From Callipepla californica brunnescens (taxonomy: Eukaryota; Chordata; Aves; Galliformes; Odontophoridae): a stretch of DNA of 64,000 bases. The notes beneath the pieces were generated by a model. It worked only from the letters and a program-made list of their open reading frames with translations, had not been told where the DNA came from and ran no database searches. The stretch lies in NCBI GenBank assembly GCA_023055505.1, contig JALIRH010000119.1, positions 930,001-994,000 on the forward strand, written 5' to 3'. Position 1 is the stretch's first letter; each line of letters begins with the position of its first letter. The translations under genes and the position numbers were made by a program. Below are positions 11,001-24,000 of the stretch, piece by piece.

Positions 11001-14000
11001 GTTGCCACATATCTGCCCCATAGCCTCCCCACAGCCTCTTCATAGCTACCCAATAGCTGCCTCACTGGTGCACCATAGCTGCCCCAGAGCCTCGCCATAG
11101 CCTCATCATAGCTGCTCCACTGCTGCCCCATTGCTACCTCCCTGCTGCCCCATAGCCGCCCCATGGCTGCCTAATAGCCGCCCAATAGCTGCCCCACTGC
11201 TGCCCCATTGATGCCTTATATCTGCCCGACTACTGCCACATAGCCACTATATACCTGCCCCATAGCCTCCCCATAGCCTCCTCAGAGCTGCCCCATAGCT
11301 GCCCTCTAGCCTCCTCATAGCTGTCCCACTGCTGTCCCATAGCTGCCCCGTGACTGCCTCATAGCTGTCAAACTGCTGCCCTAAAGACGCCCCATAGCTT
11401 CCTCACTGATGCACCATAGCTGCCGCACAGCCTCTCCATAGCCTCTTTATAGCTGCCCAACTGCTGCCCCATAGCTGCCTCACTGCTTCCCCACTACTGC
11501 CCAATAGCTACCCCATAGCTGCCTCACTGCTGCCCCATATCTGCCCCACTACTTCCCCATAGCTGCCCCACTAATGCCCCATAGCTGCCCCATAGCCTCT
11601 CCTGAGCTGCCACATAGCTGCCTCACTACTGCCCCAACTGCTGCCCAACTGCTGCCTCATAGCTGCCAAACTACTGCCCCACAGCCGCCCCAAAGCTGTT
11701 TCAAATCTGCTCCATAGCTGCCCCATAGCCTCCTCATAGCTGCCCAACTGCTGCCCCATAGCTGACTCACTGCTAACCCATAGCTGCCCCATGGCTGCCT
11801 TATAGCCGCACCATAGCTGCTTCACTGCTGCCACATATCTGACCCATAGCCGCCTCATAACTGCCTCACTGCTGCTTCATAGCCGCCCCATAGCCTCCTC
11901 ATAGCCTCCTCATAGCTGCCCCACTGCTGCCCCATAGCCGCCCCATAGCTGCCCCACTGCTAACTTATAGTTGCCCCACTACTGCCCCATAGCTTCCCCA
12001 CTGCTGCTCCACAGCCGCCCCAAAGCCTGCTCATAGCTGCCCCACTGCTGCCCCATATCTGCCTCATGGCTGCCTCATAGCCGCACCATAGCTGCCCCAC
12101 TGCTGCCCCGTGTCTGCCTCATGGCTGCCTCATAGCCGCACCATAGCTGCCCCACTGCTGTCCCATAGCTGCCCTATAGCTTCCTTGTAGCTGCCCCACT
12201 GCTGCCCCATAGATGCAAAATGGCTGCCTCATAGCCGCTCCGTAGCTGCCCCACTGCTGCCCTATAGCATTTCCATAGCCTCTTCATAGCTGCCTCACTG
12301 CTGCCCCACAGCCACCCCATGGCTGCCTCATACCTGCCCCATAGCTGCCTCCTAGCCGCTCCATACATGCCCCATAGTCTCCCTATAGCGTCCTCATTGC
12401 TGCCCCACTACTGCCCCATAGCTGCCCCACTACTGCGTTATTGCTGCCCCACTGCTGCCCCATAGCTGCCCCATAACGTCCTCATAGCTGCCCCATACCT
12501 GCCTCACTGCTGCCCAATAGGTGCCCAAAGGCTGCCTAATAGCCGCCCCATAGCTGCCCCACTGCTTCCCAATAGCTGCCTTATATCTGCCCGACTGCTG
12601 CCCCATAGCTGCCTCATAGCCTCCCCATAGTCTCCTCATAGCTGCAACACTGCTGCCCCATAGCCTTCCCATAGCTGCCTTAGCTGCCCCACTGCTGCCC
12701 CATATCTGCCCCATAGCCTCCTCAAGGCCTCCTCATAGCTAACCCATAGCTGCCTCACTCGTGCCCCATAGCTGCCTCTCTGCTGCCCCATAGCTGCCCC
12801 ATAGCCTCCTCATAGCTGCCTCACTGCTGCCCCATATCTGCCCAACTTCTGCCTAATTGCTGCCTCACTGCTGCACCATAGCTGCCCTACGGCTGCCTCA
12901 TAGTTGCCCCATAGCTGTCTCATAGCCACCCGATAGCTGCCTCCATAGCCTTCTCGTAGCTTCCTTACTGCTGCCCCATAGCTGCACCGTGGCTGCCCCA
13001 TAACTGCACCGTGGCTGCCTCATAGCCGTTACATATCTGCCCCATAGCCTCCCCATAGCCTCCCCATAGCCTCCCCATAGCTTCCTCATAGCTGCCTCAC
13101 TGCTACCCCATAGCTCCCTCGCTGCTTCCCCATAGGTGCCCCATGGCTACCTCATAGCTGCCCCACTGCTGTCCCATAGCTGCCCCATGGCTGCCTCATA
13201 GCCACCCCATAGCTGACCCACTGCTGCCTCATAGCCACCCCATAGCTGACCCACCGCTGCCTCATAGCTGCTCCACTACTGCCCCATCGCTGCCTCACTG
13301 GTTTCTCATACCTACCCCATGGCTGCCTCATAACCTCACCATAGCTGCCCCACTACTGCCCCATAGCCACCCCGTCGCTGCCCCATAGCCTCCCCATACT
13401 TGCCCCATAGCTGTCTCACTGCTGCCCCATAGCTGCCCCATGGCTGCCTCATAGCCGTCCAATAGCTGCCCGACTACTGCCCCATAGCTGCCTCATAGCC
13501 TCCCCATAGTCTCCTCATAGTTGCCCACACTGCTGCCCCATAGCCTCCCCATAGCTGCCTTAGCTGCCCCACTGCTGCACCACATCTGCCCCATAGCCTC
13601 CTCATAGCTGACCCATAGCTGCTTGATAAGTGCCTCATACCTGTTCTATAACTGCCTCACTGCTGCCCCATAGCTGCCCCATAGTTTCCTCAGAGCCTCC
13701 TCATATTTGCCCCACTGCTGCCCCGTAGCTGCCTTACTACTGCCCCATACCTGCCTCACTGCTGCCCCATAGCTTCCCCGTCGCTGCCTCATAGCCGCCC
13801 CATTGCTGCCCCATGGCTTCCCAATAGCATCCTCAAAGCTGCCCCATTGCTTCCCCTTAGCTTCCTCACTGCTGCCCCATAGCTACCCCACTACTGCCCC
13901 ATAGCCGCCCCGTAGCCTCAAAGCTGCCCCACTGCTGCCCCATGGCTGCCTCTTTGTTGCCCCATACCTGCCCCACTGCTGCCCTATAGCCACCCCATAG

Positions 14001-15352
14001 CTGCCTCACTTCTGCCCCATAACTGCCTCATATCCTCCCCATAGCCTCCTCATAGATGCCTCACTGCTACACAATAGCTGCCCCACAGCTGCCCCACAGC
14101 TGCCCCATAGCTGCCTCACTGCAGCCCCACAGCTACTTTTTGTCTGCCTCAAAGATGCCCCATAGCTTCCTCATGGCCTTCCCATAGTCTCATCATAGCT
14201 GCCCCACTGCTGCCCCATAGCTGCCTTACTACTGCCCCTTGCTGCCCCAAGGCTCGCTTATAGCTACACCATAGCTGTTTCACTACTGCCACATAGCTGC
14301 CCCATGGCTGCCTCATAGCTGCTCAACTGCTGCCCCATAGTCGCCCCATAGCTGCCCCACTGCTGCCCCATACCTGCTTCATAGCCTCCCCATAGTCTCC
14401 TCCTGCTACCCCACTGCTGCCCCATAGCTGCTCCATAGCCTCTCAAGAGACTCCTCATAGCTGCCCCACTTCAGCCCCATAGCCGCCCCATAGCTGCCTC
14501 ACTGCTGCCCCATTGCCACCCCATGGCTGCCTAATAGCCGCCCCATAGCTGTCCCACTGCTGCCCCATAGCTGCCTTATAGGTGCCCCACTACTGCCACA
14601 TTGCCGCTCTATAGCTGCCCCATAGCCACCCCATAGCTGCCCCCATAGCCTTCTCAATAGCTTCCTTACTGCTGCCCATAGCTGCCCCACTGCTGCCCCA
14701 TAGCTGCACCGTGGCTGCCCCATAGCCTCCCCATAGCCTCATCATAGCTGCCTCACTGCTACCCCATAGCTCCCTCGCTGCTTCCCCATAGCTGCCCCAT
14801 GGCTACCTCATAGCTGCCCCATAGCTGCCCCACTACTGCCCCATAGCCACCCCATAGCTGCCTCACTGCTCCCCCATAGCTACATTTTGTCTGCCTCAGA
14901 GCTGCCCCATCGCTTCCCCATGGCCTTCCCATAGCCTCGTCATAGCTGCCAAACTACTGACCCATAGCTGCTTCACTACTGCCCCATAGCTGCCCAATGG
15001 CTTCCCCATAGCCGCCCTATAGCTGCCCAACTACTGCCCCATAGCCTCCCCATAGCTGCCTCACTGCTCCCCCATAGCTGCCCCATGTCTGCCTCATCGC
15101 CGCCCCATAGCTGCCCCATAGCCTCTCGATAGCTGACCCATAGCTGCCCCATAGCCTCCTCCTAGCTGCCTCACTGCTGCCTGATTGCTGCCTCACTTCT
15201 GCCCCATAGCTGCCCAATGGCTTCCTCATAGCCGCCCCATAGCTGCCCCACTGCTGCCCCATAGCTGCCTTATAGCTGCCCTACTACTGCCCCACAGCTG
15301 CCCCACTGCTGCCCAATAGCTGCCCCATAGCTTCCCCATAGCCTCCTCATAC
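8018..15352. repeat. Degenerate 33-bp minisatellite array
   Basis: About 7.3 kb built from units like TGCCCCATAGC and TGCCTCACTGC, in groups of three 11-mers (33 bp). Read on the minus strand, many stretches give an 11-residue repeat of the type QLWGSYGAAMG. The unit length is a multiple of three, so short open frames recur (up to 136 codons at 8798-9208), but they break often and have no start-site logic. I see no gene in the block. It begins abruptly inside the ERV RNase H and ends at the 8-bp satellite. Confidence 0.93.
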
Positions 15353-17669
15353 CTTTCTTTTCTCTTATTCTGGCATTCTGACATTCTGACATTGTGACAT
15401 TCTGAGATACTCTCATTGTCACATTGCAACATTGTTACATTCTAATATTCTCCCATTCTGAACTTCTGGAATTATGACAACCTGCCATTGTGACATTCTC
15501 CCATTCTGACATTATGACATTCTAATATTCTCACATTCTGAAGTTCTGGCATTATGACAACCTGCCCTTGTGCTATTTTCACATTCTGACATTCTGACAT
15601 TCTAGCATTGTGACATAGTGACATTCTGGAATTGTGACAACCTGTCATTCTGACATTCTGTCATTGTGATACTCACATTCTGCTATTGTGACATTCAGAT
15701 ATTTGGACATTCTGAAATTCTGGAATTGTGACATTCTGAAATTCTGGAAATGTGACAATCTGTCATTCTCACATTGTGACAATGCAAAATTCTGATACTG
15801 TGAAATTCTGACTCTCTCTCATTGTGACATTGTGAGATTCTCACATCGTGGCATTGTGGCATTCTCACTTTCTCACGTTCTGACATGTTAACATTGTGAC
15901 ATTCTAACATTCTCTCATTGTGATTTTCGGCCATATTTATCATCTGACATTGTGACGTTCTGTCACAGTCATATGTTGTCATTGTGACATTCTATCTTCA
16001 TGACATACTGATATTGTGACTTTGTGGCATTGTGATACACTGACATTCTGAAATTGTGGCAATCTGTCATTGTGACTCTGTGACATTCTCCAATTCTGAC
16101 ATTCTCACATTCTAACGTTCTCACATTGTGTCATTCGGTCATTGTCATATTCTCACTTTCTGATATTCTCTCATTGTGATATCGTGACGTTGTGACAATT
16201 TGACATTCTGACATTAAGACATTCCGACATCATGAGATTCTCTCTTTCTCTCATTCTGACATTTTGACATTGTGACATTCTCACTTTCTCATATTCTGCC
16301 ATTCTGATATTCTGGCATTGTGACATTCTGAGATACTCACATTGTAACATTGTGACATTGTGACATTCTAATATTCTCACCTTCTGAAGTTCTGGCATTA
16401 TGGCGATCTGCCATTGTGATATTCTCACTTTCTGATATTATGACATTCTAGCGTTGTGACATAGTGAAATTGTGACATTGTGACATTCAGACATGTTGAC
16501 ATTCTGAAATTCTGGAATTGTGACAACCTGTCATTCTCACATTGTGACAATGCAACATTCTGATATTGTGACATGATGACATTGTGACACTGTGACATTC
16601 TGAAATTCTAACTCTCCCTCATTCTGACGTTCAGACATTCTCACATTGTGACATTGTAAAACTCTGACTCTCTCTCATGGTGACATTCAGACATTCACAC
16701 ATTTTGACATTCTGACATTCTGACATTCTGGCATTCTGACATTCTCACAATGTGTCATTCGGTCATTGTCATATTCTCACTTTCTGATATTCTCTCATTG
16801 TGATATTGTGACGTTGTGACAATTTGACATTCTGACGTTAAGACATTCTGACATCATGACATTCTCTCTTTCCCTCATTCTGACATTTTGACATTGTGAC
16901 ATTCTGAGATACTCTCATGGTGACATTGTGACATTGTGGCATTCTAATATTCTCACCTTCTGATGTTCTGGCATTATGACAATCTGCCATTGTGATGTTC
17001 TCACCTTGTGACATTGTGACATTCTAGCATTTTGACAATGCGTCATTCTGACGTTGTGACATAGTGACATTCTGGAATTTGGAAAATCTTTCATTCTGAC
17101 ATTCTGTCATTGTGACATTCTCAGAATCTGACATTGTGACATTCTGATATTTTCACATTCTGAAATTCTGTAATCGTGACAATCTGTCATTCTCCCATTG
17201 TGGTATTTGTGACGTTCTTACACTGTTACATATTGATATTCTGACCTTGAGACATTGCGACATTGTGACATAGTGATATTCTGTCATTCTGACATTTTGA
17301 CATTCTCACATTCTCACTTTCTTACATTGTGACACTCGGTCATTGTGATATTCTCTCTTTTTCATCTCCTCTTATTGTGACTTTCTGACACAGTCATATT
17401 CCCTAATCTTGTAGTTGTGACACAGTGAAGGTTTGACATTCTGACATTAAGACACTCTGACATCATGACATTCTCACTTTCTCCCATTCTGACATGTTGA
17501 CATTGTTGCATTCTAACATTCTCTCATTGCTATATTCTGACATATTTCTATTCTGTCATTGTGACATTCTCTCACAGACACATGCTGCCATTTTGACATT
17601 CTATCGTTGTGACATTCTGACATTGTGACATTCTGAGATACTCTCATGGTGACATTCTGACATTCTAAT
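15353..17669. repeat. 8-bp satellite (CTGACATT type), first block
   Basis: The sequence splits cleanly into octamers such as CTGACATT, GTGACATT, CTCACATT and CTGAAATT for more than 2 kb. Minus-strand frames therefore show an 8-residue pattern (NVRMSECH type), which is a by-product of the period. No gene seen. Confidence 0.95.
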
Positions 17670-18001
17670 TGTATGGGAACTGTTGAATCATGGCCTGAAC
17701 CACTGATTGATCACCTGAGGCAAGCCCTGAGTCAGCTGCAGGGGCACAAGTGAGTGTGATTGGAAGGGGTGGAGTTTGACTCCACCTCTGCCAAGACCCC
17801 ATTTAAGGGCTGACCTCCAGCAGGGAAGGTTCTCTTGTTAGAGATCCCTCCCTTTTGGAGTTATTAGCGAGCCTCGACCATCATCAAGGTGAGCTCCTCT
17901 CTTTTCTTCTTGTTTGTATACCATTTTCTTAAGCCTACCTAAAATATACCGCCTTTCGCACAATTTCCATGGAGTGCTTTTTTGGGGGTTATTTGCCCTA
18001 T
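17670..18001 (+). mobile_element. Solo LTR with 5-bp target duplication
   Basis: A 332-bp non-satellite insertion starts TGTATGGG, ends CCCTATA and is flanked by CTAAT on both sides (17665-17669 and 18002-18006). Inside are a TATA-like segment (catttaaggg near 17800) and a typical LTR-style run. The terminal TA instead of CA may be a decayed end. Family not identified. Confidence 0.72.
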
Positions 18002-19175
18002 ACTAATATTCTGACTTTCTCACATCGTGACATTCAGTCACTGTCATAATTCTCACTTTCTGATATTCTCTTACTGTGCTATTGTGGCATTGTGACAAGT
18101 TGACATTCTGACTTCATGACATTCTCTCTTTCCCTCATTCTGACATTGTGACATTGTCACGTTCTGACATTCGGTCGTTGTGATATTCTCACTTTTTCAT
18201 ATTCTCTCTTTGTGACATTGTGACACAGTCATATTCCCTGATTTTGTAATTCTGATATTCTGACGTTCTGACATTCTGACATTCTCACAATGTGTCATTC
18301 ATTCACTGGCATATTCTCACTTTCTGATATTCTCTCATTGTGATATTGTGACTTTGTGACAATTTGACATTCTGGCATCATGACATTCTCTCTTTCCCTC
18401 ATTCTGATATTCTGACATTGGGACATTCTCACTTTCTCGTATTCTGACATTCTGATATATCAATAATCTGTAATTGCGACATTCTCTCATTGTGGCATTG
18501 TGACATTCTCTCATTCTGACACTGAAATTCTGAGATTTGTGATATTGTGACGTTCTCATACTGTGACATTCAGGCACTCTCACATTGGTTCATTCTGACA
18601 TTCTGACGTTATGACATTTTGATGTTGTGACATTCACTCACTCCCATTCTGGCGTTTTCACATTCTGACATTCTCACAATCTGGCATTCTAAAATTGTGG
18701 CCATCTCTCATTGTGACATTCACTCATTCTCACATTCTGATAGTTTGACAGTCTCTCTTGGTGACATTTTGAGGTTCTCTCGTTGTGACATTGTGATATT
18801 CTGACCTTCTGATGTTCTGACATTTTGACATTATAGCATTGTGACACTCTGACATTCTCTCCTTGTGACATTCTGACATTCCGATATTTTGACTTTCTCT
18901 CATTACCACATTCTGACATTCTGAAACTGTGGGAATCTGTCATTCTGTCATTGTGATATTTGGACTTTGTGACATTTTGACATTTTGAAGTTCTGACATT
19001 CTGAGATACTCTCATTGTGACACTGTGACATTGTCATTCACTTGGTGTTATTATCTCTCATTGTGACGTTGTGACATTTTGATATTCCCCGATTTTCTAA
19101 TTGCGACATTCTGACATTCGGTCATTGTGATGTTCTCACTTTTTCATATTCTCTCATTGTGACGTTTTGACACAG
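18002..19175. repeat. 8-bp satellite, second block
   Basis: The CTGACATT-type octamer array resumes after the solo LTR. It contains the local motif gacacagtcatattccct, which also occurs in the first block. No gene seen. Confidence 0.93.
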
Positions 19176-20098
19176 TGTCACGCTCCAAAATAAAGGAGGG
19201 AGATGAGGTTCTTTATATGTATGTGTATACCCGATGGTGAGATTAAAAGGCAATGGTTCAAATTTTAGCCCAACCAGTTTATTACAATAAGTAGTTTTTT
19301 AGGGATATGGGGAAGGGAAGATGGGTGATAGAAAAGAGATGAAAAGCGAAGAGACTTGGCAGAAAGCAAGAAAGAGAAAGAGAGAGCATCAGCACCGTGG
19401 ATCTGGCGAGGTCCGTAGTCCGTTGGTCTCAGGAATTCGTCTGGTCTCCGCGGGGGATGAGAGAAAGCCGGGAAGTTTTGCAGCAAGCAGGCGCTGTGCA
19501 GGGGGGTTCTTCCAAAGAGGTTTTTCCCTCAGGAAAGTCTCTTCTTCAAAGTCTTTGGTTTAGTGGTGTCGAGAAAACCAACTGAGCAACTCGACACACC
19601 AATGAGTTCTGTCAAGCGGCGCGCTGGGTACATGGGGGATTGCTTCACCAAACATGCGCACGTAAGAGAGAAATGAATAGCTATTTAAAGGTATAGCACA
19701 TGCATATTCATCACGTTCCAGACTCTGGTTATCGAGGGGATTAAACCTAAAGGTCAGTTTTGCTTTAAATTTTCAAACCTTGAAGGAGGAAAGCTCCTCA
19801 CCATTCATGTGGGTGTTTTGTTTTAAGAGAGGCTTGTCTTGTAGGGACAACAGGGTGTCTATCCTGCTTTCTTTAGCTGCCTCCGTGTTCTGGCATTAGT
19901 TTGATTTGTGCCCACCCAACACATCTGGCCCAACAGATAAATCAACAGGAGTAGTACTTTCGGTGCCATACAAGTATTATTGTCCTTTGTGATGATCAGC
20001 TTCTCCAAGCAGTTGTCAATTAGAGTCTTCTAGCCAGAAAGACCTCATGAAGCAAGCTTTGAGACAACAAAAGTCAAAAACAGTTGCTGTCTTTCACA
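19176..20098 (-). mobile_element. Solo LTR (about 0.92 kb) with 5-bp target duplication CACAG
   Basis: The insertion starts TGTCACGC and ends TTTCACA and is flanked by CACAG (19171-19175 and 20099-20103). Joining the flanks restores the satellite phrase gacacagtcatattccc, which occurs elsewhere in the array. Reading on the minus strand gives a TATA-like ctttaaatag near 19690 and an AATAAA polyadenylation signal near 19280 in the right order for U3-R-U5, so the LTR is probably in minus orientation. Short plus-strand frames at 19321-19585 are not supported as genes. Confidence 0.8.
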
Positions 20099-21075
20099 CA
20101 CAGTCATATTCCCTGAATTTTAATTGGGAGGTTGTGACGATTTGACATTCTGACATTAAGACATTCTGACATCATGACATTCTCCCTTTCTCACATTCTG
20201 ACATGTTGACATTGTGACATTCTAATATTCTCTCATTGTGACATTCTGACATTCTGACATTCTTATATTCTCACCTTCTGATGTTCTGGCATTCTGACAA
20301 TCTGCCATAGTGACATTCTGACATTGTGATATTGTGATATTATGACATTGTGGCTTTGTGACTTTGTGATATTCTCGCAGTGTCAAGTTCTGTGATTCTG
20401 ACATTCTGAGATTGTGACATCGTGGCATTTTGGGAATCTGGCATAGTGATATTGTGATATTCTCACATTTTGTCATTCTGACATTCTGACAATCTGATAT
20501 TGTGACATTCTCAGATTGTTACATTGCTGCGTTCTGAAATTCTCTCATTGTGACATTGTGAAGTTGTGAAATTCTGACATTCTGACATTATGATGTGATG
20601 TCTTTGTTACATTCTGAGATTGTGCCAATGTTACATTCTTCTATTCAGATACATTGTGACATTCTCAACTTAGGACATTCTGATATTCTTGCATTCTGAC
20701 GTTGTGACATTCTGACATTCTGAAATTCGGACATTCTCACATAATCACATTCTGACATCATTTCGTTCTCACATTCTGACATTCTGTTATTCTGACATTC
20801 TCATATTCTCACTTTGTGACATTGTGACGTTCTGACATCCTCACATACTGACATTCTGAAAATGCGACCTTCTGACATTGTGACACTAATATTCTGACTG
20901 TGAAATTTTTACCTTCTGGTATTGTGACAGTCTTTCATTTTTGCATTGTGACATTCTGACACTGTGACATTTTTAGATTCTCACATTGTGATATTTTGGC
21001 ATTGTGAAATTCTAACCTTGTGACACTGACATTCTGACATTGTGATACTTTGATATTGTGACTGTCACATTCTGA
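20099..21075. repeat. 8-bp satellite, third block
   Basis: The octamer array continues to about 21075, where it changes to TTAGGG-type repeat within a few bases. No gene seen. Confidence 0.92.
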
Positions 21076-24000
21076 CACCGTTAGGGTAGGGTTAGGGTTA
21101 GGTTTAAGGGGTAGGGTAGGGATGGGGTAGGGTTAGGGTTAGATAATGGTTAGGGTAAGTATTAGGGTCAGGGTTAAGGGTAGGGTGTGAGGTAGGGTTA
21201 GGGTTTTAGGGTTAGGGTAGGGTTAGGGTTAGGTTAGGGTAGGGTTTAGGGTTAGGGTGTAGGGTTAGGGTAAGGGTAGGGTTAGGGTTAGGGGTTAAGG
21301 TTAGGGGTTAGGGTCAGGGGTTAGGTTTAGGGATAGGGTCAGGGTTAGGGTTAGAATTAGGGTAGGGTTAGGTTTAGGGTAAGGGTTAGGGTTAGGGTTG
21401 GGTAAGGGTTAGGGGTAGGATTACGGGTAGGGTTAGAGTTACAGTTAGGGTCCATCAATAGGGTTAGCAAAGGGTTAGGTGTTAGGGTTAGGTGTTAGGG
21501 TTAGGGGTTAGGGTTAGGGTAGAACTAGGGTCCATCAATAGGGTTATGGTAGGGTTAGGGTTTAGGGTTAGGGTAGGGGTAGGGTTAGAGTAGAATTAGG
21601 GTTAGATTGGAGGGTTAGGGTAGGGTTAGGGTTAAGGGTTAGGGTTAAGGGTTAGGGTAGGGTTAGAGATAGGTAAGGGTTAGGGTAAGGGTTAGGGTTA
21701 GGGATAGGGTAAGGGTTAGGGTTAGGGTAGGGCTAGGGTTAGGGATAGGTAAGGGTTAGGGTAAGGGTTAGTGTAGGGGTAGGGGTATGGGTAGGGTTAG
21801 GGTAGGGTTAGGGTTAGGGTTGGATTAGAATTTTCGGTAAGGGTTAGGGTTAGGAGTTAGGGTCAGTGTCAGGGTTAGGGCTTAGCGTTAGGGATAGGGT
21901 AAGAGTTAGGGTAGGGTTAGTGTTAGGGTTAGAGTTAGGGTAAGGGTAGGGTTAGGGTAGGTTTAGGGTAAGGTTAGGGTTTGGGTTAGGGGTTAGGGGT
22001 TAGGGCTAGGGTAGGGTTAGGTCTAGGGTAGGGCTAGGGTAGGGTTAGGGGTTTGTGTTAGGGTTAGGGGCAGGGTTAGGGTTAGGATTAGGGTAGGGTT
22101 TGGGTTAGGTAAGGGTTTGGGGTTAGGGCTTATGGGTTGGGGTTAGGGGTTAGGGTCACGGTTAGGGTAGGGTAAGGTTAGGGTTAGGGTTAGTGTTAGG
22201 GTTATGGTTAGGGGTTAGGGTAAATGTTAGGGTAGGGTTAGGGTTAAGGGTTAGGGTAGGGTTAGGGTTAGGTAAGGGTTAGGGTAGGGTTAAGGAGGGT
22301 TAAGGGTAGGGTTTGAGTCAGGGGTAGGGTAGGGTTAGGGTTAGGGTTAGGGGTTAGGGGTTAGTGTTAGGGTAGAATTAGGGTTAGATTTGAGGGTTAG
22401 TGTAGGGTTAGGGTTAGGTAAGGGATAGGGTTAGGGTTAGGGTTAGGTGTTAGGGTAGGGTTAGGGTAGGGTTAGGGATAGGTAAGGGTTAGGGTCAGGG
22501 ATAGTGTTAGGGTCAGTGTTAGGGTTAGGGTATGGTTAGGGTTAGGGCAGGGTTAGGGTAGGGCTAGGGTTAAGGGTTAGGGTTAAAATTAGGGGTTAGG
22601 GGTTAGGGCTAGGGTAGGGTTAGGGGTTAGTGTGAGGGTTAGGGGCAGGGTTAGGGTTAGGGTAGGGTTGGGGTTAGGGGCAGGGTTAGGGTTAGGGCTT
22701 AGGGGTTGGGGTTAGGGGTTAGGGTCACGGTTAGTGCAGGGTTAGGGTTAGTGTTAGGGTAAGGGTTAGGGTAGGGTTAGGGGTTAGGGTAGGGTTAGTT
22801 TTAGTGTTAGTGTTATGGTTAGGTAAGGGTTAGGGGTTAGGGTAAATGTTAGGGTAGGGTTAGGGTTAGGTAAGGGTTAGGGTAGGGTTAGGGTCAGGGT
22901 TAAGTGTAGGGTTGAGTCAGGGTTAGGTTTAGGGTGGGGTTAGGGTTAGGGTAGAATTAGGGTTAGATTTGAGGGTTAGTGTAGGGATAGGGTTAGGTAA
23001 GGGATAGGGTTAGGGTTAGGGGTTAGGGTAAGTGTTAGAGTAGGGTTAGGGTTAAGGGTTAGGGTAGGGTTAGGGATAGGTAAGGGTTAGGGTCAGGGAT
23101 AGGGTTAGGGTCAGTGTTAGGGTTAGGGCAGGGTTAGGGTAGGGCTAGGGTTAAGGGTTAGGGTTAAAATTAGGGGTTAGGGGTTAGGGCTAGGGTAGGG
23201 TTAGGGGTTAGTGTTAGGGTTAGGGGCAGGGTTAGGGTTAGGATAGGGTTGGGGTTAGGGGCAGGGTTAGGGTTAGGGCTTAGGGGTTGGGGTTGGGGGT
23301 TAGGGTCACGGTTAGTGCAGGGTTAGGGTTAGTGTTAGGGAAAGGGTTAGGGTAGGGTTAGGGGTTAGGGTAGGGTTAGTTTTAGTATTAGTGTTATGGT
23401 TAGGTAAGGTTTAAAGGTTAGGGTAAATGTTAAGGTAGTGTCAGGGTAAGGGTTAGGGTAGGGCTAGGGTCGGGGTTAAGGGTAGGGTTTGAGTCAGGGT
23501 TAGGGTTAGGGTAGGGTTAGGGGTTAGGGTTAGGGTAGAATTAGGGTTAGATTTGAGGGTTAGTGTAGGGTTAGGGTTAGGGGTTAGGGTAAGGGTTAGG
23601 GTAGGGTTCGGGTTAAGGGTTAGGGTAGGGTTAGGGATAGGTAAGGGTTAGAGTAAGGGTTAGGGTCAGGGATAGGGGTAGGGTCAGTGTTAGGGTTAGG
23701 GTATGGTTAGGGTTAGGGGCAGGGTTAGGGTTAGGGTAGGGTTAGGGTTAGGGGTTAGGGTTAAAATTAGGGGTTAGGGCTAGGGTAGGGTTAGGGCGAG
23801 GATAGGGCTAGTGTAGGGTTAGGTGTTAGGGGCAGGGTTAGGGTTAGGGTAGGGTTAGTTTTAGTATTAGTGTTATGGTTAGGTAAGGTTTAAAGGTTAG
23901 GGTAAATGTTAAGGTAGTGTCAGGGTAAGGGTTAGGGTAGGGCTAGGGTCGGGGTTAAGGGTAGGGTTTGAGTCAGGGTTAGGGTTAGGGTAGGGTTAGG

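Noticed and set aside
8119..15432. Many minus-strand frames of 60-136 codons rich in Gly, Trp, Ala and Gln
   Set aside because: They are translations of the 33-bp minisatellite; start and stop positions follow random decay of the unit.
19321..19585. Plus-strand frames of 62-80 codons
   Set aside because: They lie inside the minus-oriented solo LTR and show no family features.
15695..20476. Minus-strand frames with NVRMSECH-like repeats
   Set aside because: A by-product of the 8-bp satellite (24 bp per 8 residues).
8018..21075. CRISPR-like array
   Set aside because: Repeats are contiguous with no unique spacers of fixed length, and the context is a bird genome.
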